Shown here piece by piece: positions 11,901 to 23,572 of a stretch of DNA of 64,000 nucleotides. Made by a program: the position numbers and the translations under genes. Numbering within the stretch: position 1 is the first letter of the stretch; every line of letters starts with the position of its first letter. The notes under the pieces were generated by a model. That model searched no databases. It had not been told where the DNA came from and saw nothing but the letters and a program-made list of their open reading frames with translations. The stretch comes from Ulva prolifera. Its lineage: Eukaryota; Chlorophyta; Ulvophyceae; Ulvales; Ulvaceae. The DNA is taken from the NCBI GenBank assembly GCA_023078555.1, contig CM041198.1:1662800-1726799 (forward strand), in the 5' to 3' direction.

Positions 11901-13927
11901 ATGTGCGCCCACCCAACGACGCCGGCATGCTTGACCGCATTCCTGACCACAGCAGCGCTGATGTATAATAAGTTTCACAATGTCAGTATCTTGCCATTGC
12001 CAAAAAAGCGCATAACAGGCAAATGCACTTGGCCCGACGCAGGGCAGTCCCGGTCACTAGTACTGCATGCTCTGGCATGACAAAACCGAGCTCGAGGCCA
12101 TGCATATGACAACGTCATATCTCGACAGCCCTAACCGTGTGGTACCTGACGTCACTCAGTTTTGGTCACCGCGATCGGTCATTGCCACAGTGGCTTCAGG
12201 TGATCATGATTTTAAACGTTGTAGCTGTATGAATATTCAGAGGATATCAAACTGAAGATCTTGACCTCCTCGAGGATCTTTGCACAACTCCCTGTTGGGA
12301 TCAACCAACATTGTGGTCTGACATTAATCAAACTGTGATGCATGCTATGCCCATATAAATGTGCTGAAACGAAGCCTGGCATGCTATGCACATCATGCAT
12401 ATACACACAACAGGCTGTGTATGAAGGATGTTTCCATGCACATGTGTCACAACTAGTCATGCATCTTACCTGAGCCATGATGTTTTTGGAGCTGTACATG
12501 TGCTTCAAAAAAATTTAATCGAGAAAAGCTGGGTCTTGCACACAGGATTTACGCCGCAGCCGCAGTTGGCCTTATGATGGCCGGAGCCGTGATGGCGCCC
12601 GAGCCCTCCAGCGCCGCCCTGGCCACCTCCTCTGGCTCCCAGCCCAGCCGCGGCCTCCTCTCCAAGGACAATGACGGCGACGAGGGCAACGAAGGTGACG
12701 AGGGCAACGAGGGTGATGAGGGCCTTGACAACTTCCGCCGCAACCGCGGCAACGACGGCGACGAGGGGGATGAGGGCGATGAAGGCAACGAGGGTGATGA
12801 GGGTGACGAAGGTGACGAAGGCAATGAGGGAAACGAGGGCAACGAGGGTGATGAGGGTAACGAGGGCAACGAGGGCAACGAAGGCAATGAGGGCGATGAG
12901 GGCAATGAGGGCGACGAGGGTGGGTCTGTCAACACGAGCTCAGGCTCCACAAGGTCACGCGTGGAGTGTGTCAGCCAGGGCACCGCCCGCACCATTTCTG
13001 CATTCAACAACGCCCACGCCACCGCCATCGCCAACGTGTTCACCGAGTTCTGCCGCCCCGACTTTGACGGCCGCGTCGCGCGCGCCGCCATGGCCGCAGA
13101 GGACTCCGCCGTCGCCTTCGCCAGCGCCATGGCCGCGACCCAGGCTGCTTGCGTCTCCCAGGGCAACGCCTTTGGCTGTGCGTCCGCCTCTGCTACCGCA
13201 ACCGCGTGGGCAGAGGCCACCGCTGAGGCGCACGCGACCGCCGTCGCCGCTTCTGCAGAGGACTGCGACTGCCTCGCCGATGCCTCGGCACTGTCCGTCG
13301 GCACAGCATCGACCTTCATTGAGCTCATCGCTGACGCATTTGCTCGCACCGAGGTGACCGCGTGCTCCGAGGGCGATTCCGCCTCCTTCGCGGCCGCCTA
13401 CGCCAGCTGCTCTGCTGTCGCCTACGCGAGCGTGTGGACCAAGGCCATCGCCGAGGCGCTGCTCGAGGGCAACTGCTACTCGACCAACGTCGCCACCCGC
13501 ATCGTCGCCGAGACCAGCGGCACATTTGGCATCATCGAGGGCTGCGAGCGTGATGACTTCTCCTTCGGTGACGCTTTCGGCTCCACCGACGGCTCCACCG
13601 CCGAGGGCGTACGCTCCTACTGCCCATATATATGCATGCATGCGCCAGCTGACTGTGACCTGTCCTGGTTGTGTTGTGACTTGTGAATTGGAGTCTGCAA
13701 TCAAATGAATACGAGTAGTGTACTAGTAATACAGAACAGCACTAGCACCTTTCTGCATGGTCACATGTACAGCTGCGCTGCCAGCGTAGGCTACTCATAT
13801 GCATCCACGTGCACACTACGCAAGATCAGTGTCGTCCAGATTGCATGCACACAAGGCTGACCTTTCGAATGACACACAGTCCTTGACTGCCTCGTGTGCT
13901 ATGCAGCAGGCCAACGACTCGAACTAG
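11901..13927 (+). CDS. Acidic (D/N)EG-repeat, Ala/Cys-rich secreted-type protein, copy 2
   Basis: The firm part is 12546-13608 joined to 13907-13927. It is closely similar to copy 1 through the tripeptide block and the ten-Cys Ala-rich domain, and ends QANDSN. The intron 13609-13906 starts GTACGC and ends ATGCAG. It differs in length and sequence from the copy 1 intron, although the flanking exons match. A possible first exon is 11901-11962. It starts MCAHPTTPACLTAFLTTAAL, would leave through GTATAA in phase 2 and join the G before ATTTACGCC. That gives one continuous hydrophobic stretch running into GLMMAGAVMA, as expected for a signal peptide or anchor. The first exon is inference, at about 0.4; the rest is strong. 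A secreted or wall role is suggested by composition only. Confidence 0.7.
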
Positions 13928-15560
13928 GCGTAGCAGCTGTTGCCGGCGACATGCATGGTGGCTGCAACGCAGCGCAACAGCCTGAGCCTATAGTTGCAGC
14001 CGCAGGCATGGTCAGGCGTATTCGGCGCCGGCGTGCGCAGGCAGCTCTTGAAACCGCATGTGACGATCGACCCCAGCGCGTGGAGTTGAGGAATTGTGCA
14101 AGGATGTGGCGTTTGAGACTCCGAGTCTGTGGCCGTTCGCATGAAGATCGCCCCTGAAGCCTCACATGCTGGGTCAAATGGAATGACGTCTGATATCGAT
14201 ATTGGTGAGAGCACTAGTACCATGGGTGCGGGTAACAGTGTGAGCTATGTGATCGTCGATGTGGATGATTTCGTTGCCAGAGATAATGTGACGCACCCCC
14301 GTGATGCGGGTGCAGCCACTCACGTGCAGCGCGAGTGCGGCACGTCTTTGGATTAACAGCTGCATTTGCATTCAATGGAGCAGTTGGGCCGGATTATCCG
14401 GCCATGGAATGATGTCGAGCTATTGGTGAGGCAACCTCGGGCCATGCCCAGGCCACCATTTTACTGCAGATTGTTTTGTTGCGATGAGTTTGCAATGCCA
14501 TGCGTGCTTGCACGCTTTATGAATTCGAAACAGAGTTGTAACGACTGCATTTGAAGCTCACGCATGCCACCGCCACATGCTGCTTCTCCGCTGTGCGATG
14601 ATGTTGCAATCTGTGATGCACAGCAGCAACTGAGTGACAGCCGCGGCAACTGCAGCCGAAAACAAGGGGTGCTTCAGCAGCACAACGGACGGAACATCAA
14701 CACGTGCTGCAGTGGTGCTGATGTGGCAATGCAATCATATATTGCTAGTACCATAGATGTGGCAATGCAGTGTAATTTTGACTGCAGATACACAGCGGTA
14801 CACCGCTGGACCTGGCACCAGCTGCAACTACCTCAAGCCTCGCACAGAGTGCCCAGCTGGTGAGCTTCGGTGTTCAGGTATACTGCAGCGTATACCTGAA
14901 CTTATACACTGTATATGTCTAAGCATGCGTCGCTGCAGGTTGCTGTGTCTGTGGTGCTGTTGTGACGAACCTGGCCAGCCAAGAACAAAGCTCTTGCACT
15001 TCAGCTGTTGGAAGTCATCACAACTTGACCATGTATCAGTGACAGTCAATAAGTATCCGCATTTGCTTCTGATACGGATGTCAGCGTCAGTGGCTCCATC
15101 TTTGCAATGGATGGTGTATCGTGGCCGCGACTATTCTGACCGGCGTGGCGTCGATGCCTGAGAGACTGTGGCGCAGGTGCGGGACGGTACCTGCGGCAGG
15201 ACGTCGTGCCAGCGCGCGCAGCTATAGCCAGGTCACATTATACAAGTAGCTGCTACAAAGATAAGGGTACTGGAGGGTCTGTCGGTCAGTGCAGTGCTGT
15301 TCGACCCGCCTCCTTCTGCTTCAACCCTTGGGTTTCCGCTGAGCTTTTACAGTCCACTGACCGGCGCATGAACGTAGTGCAACCTTCCATGCAAGATGCG
15401 CATCGTTATCCGTATCCCTTCGCTGCAACACGTGTCACTGATCCTGTATCGCCTCATCACATTCCGCCTGCCTACATTGTCCCAGATGCTTCCAACCGAT
15501 GCGCACGGCACGGGGCCAGGAATGCAACAGTGGAGCATCTTTTGGCATGCAACAAGTCGG
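13928..15560. other. Intergenic stretch, no gene seen
   Basis: This corresponds in position to 2340-4210 in the first gene pair but shows similarity only near its 3' end (promoter of the sHSP gene). It contains a 12-bp-arm hairpin at 14872-14901. Open frames are short and overlapping. Confidence 0.5.
14872..14901. repeat. Perfect hairpin, 12-bp stem
   Basis: GTTCAGGTATAC (14872-14883) and GTATACCTGAAC (14890-14901) flank the 6-base loop TGCAGC. No gene is attached. Confidence 0.8.
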
Positions 15561-15562
15561 AG

Positions 15563-15570
15563 TATATAAA
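15563..15570 (+). promoter_or_regulatory. TATA box, sHSP copy 2
   Basis: TATATAAA lies about 115 bases before the ATG at 15680. The upstream 15420-15500 segment is related to the promoter of sHSP copy 1, but the heat-shock-element-like TTC/GAA/CTC array is not preserved. Confidence 0.65.
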
Positions 15571-15679
15571 GAGCTAGTCTGAGATGCTGGTGTGTACTCA
15601 ACATTTTCGCGCGGCAGAGCTACACTCGCAAGACAACGACTTTGCACGTTCTCGCAAGACTTGTTCGAATTCAAGCGCA

Positions 15680-16642
15680 ATGATGCACGGACACCATTTT
15701 GGGCCTCCTGGAGCCCATCACTTCGGTGGACATCCATCTATGGGTGACCATCCGTGTCGCATGGGGCCCATGGGTGGTGGACGCGGATGGCGACACAGGA
15801 GGGCCAGGGGGCCTTGCGGAGACAGGGCCTTCGAGCGCGACATGCCCATAGATATGATCGAGGTGCGTCATACTTCTCTGCGTGCCTGCGTGCGTGACCA
15901 CATCAGTTTGCACGACAGTGCCCCTGAGATGTGCTCAGGCAATTCTCTTGACTCGATCACATTTTATGCACACATTGTGCACCCGATGCATTACCTTCAC
16001 TCTTAGAAATAAGAAGCTACAATTTTATCTAGACTCACTGCCGACGGCTGATCTGGTCGATGCTTGAGTTGCAATATTGGTTGTGGGCTGAGCACACAGA
16101 GGCAGCATTCCTGATGTCACTGTCAAATCCCGCTCGGGCACAGCCAAACGCATCTACTGGATCTCATAAGATCGTCGCACATTCATCATGTATCGATTCT
16201 GTGTAACTGTTCCTGATGTAGTGGTTGCCTGGTGCAGACAGAACACAGCATTCAAATCGTCGCAGACGTCCCTGGCGCCAGCAAAGAGTCGATCCAAATT
16301 GAAGCCGATCAAGGCGTGCTCATCATAAACGTGATACCACCAGACGAGCCAGCATCCGCAGATCCCAGTGCACCACCTCATCCAGTCTCTGCTGATGAAG
16401 GCCCAGCTGACGAGGCAGGTCCACCTGTAGAAGATCCTCAAGAGCAGGCAGAAGGAGAAGGTACTGATAAACGACGCTTCATCGTGCAGCAGCGGCCAAA
16501 GAGGTTCTCAAAGCGTGTCGTAGAGCTGCCAGAAGGAGCTGATGCTTACCGGGCGGAGGCCTCGTGCAGGGATGGCGTGCTCACCATCACCATCCCAAGA
16601 GAGCCAGTCCCAGAGTCAAAGAAGAAGATACCAGTTGCCTGA
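15680..16642 (+). CDS. Small heat-shock protein (HSP20/alpha-crystallin type), copy 2
   Basis: Exons 15680-15862 and 16238-16642 give about 195 residues. Exon 1 starts with two Met codons (15680 and 15683) and encodes a His/Gly/Pro-rich arm ending DMPIDMIE. The phase-0 intron opens GTGCGTCAT and ends CCTGGTGCAG. Exon 2 starts TEHSIQIVADVPGASKESIQ and ends with the late alpha-crystallin strand motif SCRDGVLTITIP followed by a basic tail. The acidic/Pro-rich insert between the two halves of the domain is shorter than in copy 1. The order acidic-repeat gene then sHSP gene is the same as in the first pair, so this is the second unit of a segmental duplication. A TGTAA polyadenylation-type signal lies at 16731-16735. 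Role: holdase chaperone, probably cytosolic. Confidence 0.88.
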
Positions 16643-17674
16643 CGGGCCCACGTCTACGCCGGGCAGGCCCCATGATAGGCATCTATGTACCCCTGTTGTA
16701 GACGGACTGGAAATTAGATTGTGACAACACTGTAACGTCCGTCAATTCCTCACCGCTGCAGACATAGATGGTACAAGCTCGTGTTGCCCTTGTTGATACT
16801 CGTTCTGTTGCTGCATATACAACAAAAACATTAAGACAACGTGAGTGCTGCTGGGGAAGCATACATCATCACTTTCCCCGACTTCATAGCCAGAGGTGCA
16901 TACCGCTTTAACAAGAGCCGGCTGTGGCCCAAGTCTGATAGTTGCCGCTCGCACTATGTCGAGTGACAGTGGCGTAGGTGATTGCACAGGAGGCATTTGT
17001 ACTGCGTTACCCCGAGACTGGTATCGTGCGTTTCATCACAGGATGGTCAGCTGTAGCAGTAGCGAGTCACTTGATCGCACAGCTGCCTGCTGAGGTGGCT
17101 GCAGAAGTGGCATGGCATGGCGAGGCAGAACAGGGCTCGGTGACAAGGACACCGTAACAAGATGACGGCCAGGATCCGCACACGAAGACAATTTGGCAGA
17201 CAGCACATCAACAATGCCGGGGTATTAACAGGCTTTGCTACATCTGAGGATTTTTACGAGAACAATTACAACCAGAACAGGCCCGGCAATGTAATGTGTG
17301 TAATGCCACGGATCCCTTGCAGTGAATACACAGCTGCAGCGTGCTTGACCTATGTCGGTCGGCCCATGCATGGCACCGCGCTCGCTAGCAGGCAGCTGCC
17401 ACCTCTCGCGGCAACCGAAAGGTCCTGCCGGGATGCAAGCGGGTGCCCGTCTCCCGCTTACGCGTGATAAATGCTTGCAGCGCTGCGAGGTGCCTCGGGC
17501 TCTGCAGTGGCTCCGCGTGTGGCGTGGCGGCGCCACACGTGCCTGCCTGTTGGGGTGCTGACTCAGCACCGCAGGTCCGATCAGGTGCATTCCACCTGGT
17601 TGGATGTGTTCATTGATAAGTTCCAGGAAGCACAGTTCTGAGCACGCAGACACAGGGGTTAGCTCTGGTGTTCT

Positions 17675-17696
17675 GTGGCAATCCAGTGATATGACC
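17675..17696. repeat. 22-bp dispersed repeat, inverse of 2730-2751
   Basis: GTGGCAATCCAGTGATATGA and the following CC match the reverse complement of 2730-2751 exactly. Here the CAATCCAGTG word is also followed by its own inverse CACTGGATTG about 15 bases later, giving a small hairpin. This suggests a scattered short element. Confidence 0.65.
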
Positions 17697-17818
17697 GCAG
17701 TACCACTGGATTGCGACATGTTGCAACCAATTAAGGGCTTAAGGACAAAGCCATGGCAGGTAGCACCGCAGACCACAAGTAGGCCCCGGGGCACCTCACA
17801 CAGCGCTGATGGTTGCGT

Positions 17819-18055
17819 GACTTCATTACAGGCCTTGCGCCATGTATCGATATATCCGTATACAGACCTCAGCCTAAGTCATGTGCCCCTGTCCTGCCTC
17901 ACCCACACCAGAGCTGATGCTTGCGTGAAACCATCAGCGCTGGTTTCACGCAAGCATCAGCTCTGGTGTGGGTGAGGCAGGACAGGGGCACATGACTTAG
18001 GCTGAGGTCTGTATACGGATATATCGATACATGGCGCAAGGCCTGTAATGAAGTC
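17819..18055. repeat. Giant perfect hairpin, 115-bp arms
   Basis: Positions 17819-17933 are the exact reverse complement of 17941-18055, with a 7-base spacer. I checked both arms base by base and found no mismatch. The 13 bases around the loop (17929-17941) are the reverse complement of 17802-17814, just outside the left arm, which points to a template switch during replication. If transcribed, it would fold into a long double-stranded RNA of the kind processed into small RNAs. No protein frame crosses it convincingly. Confidence 0.93.
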
Positions 18056-19108
18056 TGGGCTGTGCATGCTGTACAAGGACAAGAACTCGGAGGGCGCCAG
18101 GGCTACCTCGCCCCACAAACCTTAAAGGGAGACTCGGGGGGAGAGCTCGGGGGGAGAGGGGGGAGTGAAGACGGAGGGTGATCCTGAGCTGAAGGCACCC
18201 ACGGTTCATTCTTGAACCCATTCACACACAAGAATAGTCTTTGTTAATACATCTGGTCTGGAACACATTCACATGCACACGCCCTCACGCACACACCGGA
18301 ACATAGTCATGACGTACGATGAGCTCACCTGCTTCGAGGGAGGACGCATGTAAGCGTCAAACGAGGACGCATATACACGACTTAGGCCTGCCCCTCTTCA
18401 GGGCATGTGTCTCGACTCAAGGCTCCACTTTGTTCATCGTCGACGTACTCGGGTGGGGCAGGGCCGTGCATGCCGTAGCTGGGGTAAGGCTCCATATGGA
18501 GGTCTGCTACACGGCCATTTGTTTACAAAAGAGTGAACGGGAGAAAACAAACACTGAAACCGAATCTCATCCGCATCAACGTCAACATACATACGGCCAT
18601 TTGTATGTTCGCTTGTATGTTCGCGGGGTGTGTTGTGGATCATGCACCCTGCTCAATTGCACCCTAGACATGCAATGGCACACCATGACCACCATTGCTG
18701 GGGCAAGATGTGGCATACATGGAGATTACAGCGACCACAAGCAGCTAGCTGCAACGCATGCGCAGTGTGCATGCACTATCAGCAGATGGTGCAATGAGCC
18801 AGAGTGCAATGCTGCACTGGCATTCTAATCTGATTGCATTTCGTGCTTTCTTGCTTATTTCTTGCTAATTTGGTGAGCTACTCGCGCGGCTGTAATAACC
18901 CGGTTCAGTGTCACGGTCAGAACGCTGGTCCTTCGCATTTGGAATGCTGCAGATGTGAAGCGCCGTTGGTTGTTGCGCCGCGGATGCGAATGCAGGTGTG
19001 AACCGTTTCATATGACTACATAGTCCCTCACGCCACGTGACACCCTCTCGATCACCTCACATTATATGGGGCCAGATGCAATTGACGCCGCCACGCCTTC
19101 ATGTGACC

Positions 19109-19117
19109 GTAACCTCT
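19109..19117. repeat. Target-site duplication, left, of the KDZ element
   Basis: GTAACCTCT is repeated exactly at 47907-47915. Both copies directly abut the outer ends of the long inverted repeats. Confidence 0.9.
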
Positions 19118-19282
19118 AGTCATGTCTCCCGCTAAACGGGGGTCTCCCGGGTACCCAGCCGACACTAACTATACAACATGACGGCCCGGCCCGGCAGGCC
19201 CCAGCAGTTGCTCTGGGCAGGTCTGGTCACGCCAACACGAACTGTACAGCTGCTGCCTCCAGAACGTCCCAAACACATCAGT
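19118..19282. repeat. Left terminal inverted repeat of KDZ element
   Basis: It matches the reverse complement of 47751-47906. The main difference is a few extra bases in a GGCCCGGCCCGG run of the left copy. Confidence 0.9.
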
Positions 19283-19810
19283 ATGGCATCATGATTGCTA
19301 TAGTATACTGATGCTTGTGATGGTGCAAGTTACGGCGTTGCATGCAGTCGACCGTACATGTACGCATGTACGCATGTAGCGCTCCGCTGCACATAGCCAC
19401 TGCTGTGCTACATTCTTTTGCATTATGGTAACTTCGTTGACACATATTGAGCACCTGGGGTGCTGACATTTCGCCAATTATCGGCTTTCTATGTGTGGAG
19501 TCCAGACTGCATTTACTCGGCATCTTCAGATGCGGAGGTTCGCCCAAACTGTCGACATGTATTTGACAGAGTGTTTCAGACCGTGCAAGGTGCTCGGTAG
19601 CGACATGGCGGGTCCAATAGTGATTTTTTTTGCAGCGCTCTTGATGTATGATGATGATTGCCGCCTGGGGAAGTATGCCTTGCATCTAGAGCCTGCATAA
19701 GTTCGTTGCTCTAAATTTGCTTTTGTCTAGCATGAGTCTGGAGCATTTAGTCCTCTTGCATCGGGGAAAACTGCATTAGCAGCGGAAGAATCAATCTGCA
19801 CAAGAGCAAG

Positions 19811-22800
19811 ATGTTGCGCCGCACTAGAATCAAGCCACCACCAAAGTTGCAACCGTTCGACTTTGGCTCGGAAGGTTTTGTTCAGCCAGAAGATAGAGAG
19901 GCTGATGTTGCAGCAGTTCAAGAGGACTTTCAAAACATGGACATTGTACCACAGGTGGAGCAGCCTGATTATGAACCAGACTTCCCAGACCATGACATTC
20001 ATTTAGACGATGCAGACGACCACATTCTGCCAGCCTTGCAACCCAAGGTGATGCTGCAGCAAACCATCATACACGATACAGACGATGCATGGTTGACGAA
20101 CAAACTTCGAGACGAGAAGGTGAGACGCTCGGTGAGGGTATTGCAAGTGGATGAGAACCGACAAATCTTGATACTTATGCCATCACATGACCAGCGCGCA
20201 CGTACCATCGGGATAGCATCAGGTCACAGCCTTTCAGGAGGGACACAAAAAGCTAGGAAAAATCCATTTTGCTTTCTGAAAATTCGTTTGTTGGCATTTG
20301 AAGATGGGGCTTTTTTCTGTTCATGGTGCACCAACCCGGGGTGTGAACGAAGTTCAGCAGTTCAAGAAAAATTTGCAGCAGAAGTCATGCGCGAGTTGCA
20401 CATGGGCAAACAGTATGCCGATACATTTGGTGATGAACCTCCTTTGTGCCAGTGTGCCAATGCAGTTGTGCATCTGCTCTGGGACTCTGTTGGTGATGTC
20501 GCAGACATTAACCAAGATGACTCCATGGCTTCATTTTACATGGAACATGACCCGTTCAGTGCGATCCGAAATTACACTACAGGGCGATGCGTCATGCATT
20601 GTGCCGTTGCTTTTGCGCATGGTGATCACAGTTGAATCAGCGATGTTATTGTTCATGGCAATCCATCGATGTGCTATCGTTGCAGAAGTACCACAGCGCA
20701 CAATTGCCTTCGGAGACCATTTATACAAGATTGTCTGCTCAAGTGGGCCAGACGCCACATGGGGTGTCCTTCGCAAGCTGAAGCAACCCCGCCGAGATAA
20801 GCTGTGGGAATGCTTGGTTTGTGACAGTGTGTTCTTGTTCCATCGTTATTGCTTGCACAAAGGATGTAGTTCTTCTTGTCGTGCATCAGTGCATTGCCAT
20901 GTCTACACGTTGTTGGTCCGCTGATGTTCAGGGATGAAGACGTCATGCATCCACTGTAACGCGGCAGATGGCGCTCCAAAGGGAGCTGGTCTAAGTGAAG
21001 AGGCATGGAAGAGGGAGCTAGACGAATTTCTCGGGGAAGATGGCAATCGCAGGAGGACATGCATTTCGAGCGCTCATATCCCTGAGGACATCCACAAAAG
21101 TGAGAGGTTTGATGATTACATGAGTATGCAGCTTCCATTGCTATATTTCTTGCAAGTGGTTACAGTGCATCCTCTTTGTTTTGTGAATGTTGAGCAGATG
21201 TCCTGCTTGCCTGCAGGCCTGCGAAAATCGAAGCCATCGGTATTCTATGCTAGCTCAACATCGAAAGAGTGCCCACGTTGTCATGTTCATTGCGAGGAGA
21301 AGAAGTCGCATGCTAAGTTGTTCTGCATACTTGAAGTGGAAGACATCACTATCGTCGATTATGTGTGCCCTAGTCAGTGTGGATACGCTCAACGTCTAGA
21401 TGGGGGCGAGTACTGCATGCTACGGAAGCAGACTACCAGATCTGCAGCATTGGGCCACTATGAGGCCGTCTTCACTTGGGAACTTTTGTACTACATGCGT
21501 GATCAAATTGAAACCGGAGTATTCTATTACTCCATCCTCAAGCAGCTGATGAAATTCTATGAGAGATCACAATGGAGGGAAATCCAGCTGTGTGGGCTTC
21601 AAAGCTTATATTCAATCTTGAAGGAAGCTTTCATGGACTTCATTGACTTGATGAAATTGCCTTTGAATCAGCGGTGGTGTACCTGTGAAGGGGACCACTT
21701 GATTGCAGATGGTGTGACAGTTGCCACGCGACGAGGCTCCATGAATTTCAATGGTGACTGGTACCCAAAGGTACAGTTACAGGGTCAGCCTCAGGTCAAA
21801 GCCCTCTTTGGATCAAAACACCAGGATCGATTTGCTGTGACAGACAAGACGGTGCGCACATTGTTACGCCCCTTGACATCCACGGAGGGATGCCATTATG
21901 CCCAAGTGAATGAGCTGCGTGAAGTGTGCAAAGAGTGTCATGGAGGCATGAAACATTTGTTCGGTGACAACTTCCCATCACCTGCAATCCAGTCTTTCTT
22001 GGATGAACTTGAAACTGGTAGTTGGCGCGTGCCCAAGTGGTCACGTGGTTTCCTCAGAGAAATCTCTGCTGAGTCTCCAGCCTTGGCCATTCTGCCCGTG
22101 AAAGACATACCTCTGCTTCAGCACTGGAATGCATGTGTTCAACAACGTTTGCGTATGATGCCGGAAACAGATCAAGCGTGGGATCGTGAAGACGATGCGG
22201 CGCTCAAGCAATCCTTACCTTGCTTGTGGGAATGCCTGACAACAGTGCACGACAAGGCTTCGAATAGGGAGGAGAACATGTTGTGTGATGCCTTTGCCAG
22301 TCTGGTGCAAGAGCTGATCGAGGTGTGCAAGGCGACCCTCAGCCCATCGTGTCAGCTAAGCCTAGCTGGAAGTGCGCTGCCAGACTTGCAGATGTCACTT
22401 GTAGATGTCACATGTGCAGGCGAGCAAACGGTGCTGTCTACCTGCCAAGGCTCCCGCCGAGCTTGACAGTTTCCAACCACAGCAAAAGCTACGCAAATCG
22501 AGGCGAAGGTCTCAACACATGCCTTGTCGTTCAGCAGATGAAGCAATGTACAAGAGTGGTGTCCATGTGGGCCATTTAACTGAGGAGCAGGCGCAGCGCA
22601 ATGCAGGGTTGCGGCGCATGCCGTTGTTTGCCGCAGATTCTAAACTTAGCAACAAATCTGAGCACGCCTGCACCAAACACAAGTATAGCGCAGGAGCTGT
22701 CGGTCCAGGTCTAATGGTGACGTTCCCCGCAACTTGCATGATGAAGATTGTTATGACTGGGCTATACTCATGGTACATGTATGGGGCATGCTAATACAAT

Positions 22801-23519
22801 TGTGTGGTATAGATTGTCTGGTGTGTGCTCTGCAAGTGCGCAGTGGCCTGGTCCCTGATGGCAGATTCAGAGTCACCGGCCACATTGTTCGAACTGCTTT
22901 ATGTGTTCTTTCCTGCGAACCAGTCCATGCGCATTGTTTATGACAATGGTTGCAATTTCTTGCAATACGCATTGAACAGGGACCCGGTGTGGGCAGCTTC
23001 GAAAAGAGTTTTTGTGGACGAACTTCACGCCAAAGGGCACACAAATTGTGCTGCTAGCTTCGATACTGGTGAGGTTCTCCATGGTTTGGCATGATCCCTT
23101 GCATGGCTGTGTATTTTGTTCACCCAAATTATTTTGTTCACCCCGCTCGATTCAGGCAGACTGTAGATCGATAGTCTTGTCCACGTCACCTGCATGCAGG
23201 GTCATACAAAGACCACCAGAAGAAGAGCAAGGATCCAATTATTGCAAATCCAAGTTTTGCAGAGCAGGAGAATGCACTCCTGAAGAAGCTGAAGTCTTCG
23301 GCAGTTCATATGCGACAGACGCACTTGCTGTGGTTGGTCCGGTTTTTGTTGTATAGACAGTGGCGAAGGAAGAAGCAGCCATTTCTACATCGGAATGCCC
23401 AATCTCAGGCAAACTGCATCCGCATACAAGAGCCGTTCATTGGGCCAAAGCCATCACAGCCTCATGAAGTCGTTCACATATTAGGGATCGTGCCGCCTGA
23501 AGATGCTGTTCAATTGTGA
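19811..23519 (+). CDS. KDZ-family transposase
   Basis: Six exons can be read: 19811-20621, 20686-20826, 20932-22322, 22420 to about 22755, 22837-23068 and 23200-23519, about 1,077 residues. Introns of 64, 105, 97 and 131 bp fit in phase; the fourth donor is unresolved. The N-terminal third is acidic. The splice at 20827/20931 assembles the cysteine cluster CLVCDRMKTSCIHC; a second cluster reads KECPRCHVHCEE...CPSQCGY. The catalytic region carries SESPATLFELL, then VYDNGCNFLQYALNRDP (GAC at 22942), then VDELHAKGHTNC, and the tail reads NPSFAEQENALLKKL. These are the hallmark YD..C and H..GH..C blocks of KDZ transposases, which act on DNA in the nucleus. It starts about 530 bases inside the left inverted repeat. 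A TGTAA signal lies at 23566. No internal stop breaks the model. Confidence 0.85.
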
Positions 23520-23572
23520 TAATGATGATGCCTCATATGCATTTGCATTGTCAATGCAAGCAAGCTGTAAAA

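Larger units (their letters stand above)
16643..19108. other. Stretch without a gene, containing a giant hairpin
   Basis: No coding region is supportable; the longest frame (17225-17794 minus) has no motif and overlaps others. It holds the 237-bp hairpin at 17819-18055, a repeat shared with 2730-2751, and at about 19060-19068 a TATATGG word left of the KDZ insertion that may once have lain in the promoter of the sHSP gene now starting at 48177. Confidence 0.45.

Noticed and set aside
12955-13704. 249-codon minus-strand frame opposite acidic-repeat copy 2
   Set aside because: It crosses the intron of the plus-strand gene and has no counterpart of equal length in copy 1.
17225-17794. 189-codon minus-strand frame
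   Set aside because: No motif, and it ends at the edge of the recent hairpin; it looks like chance in GC-rich sequence.
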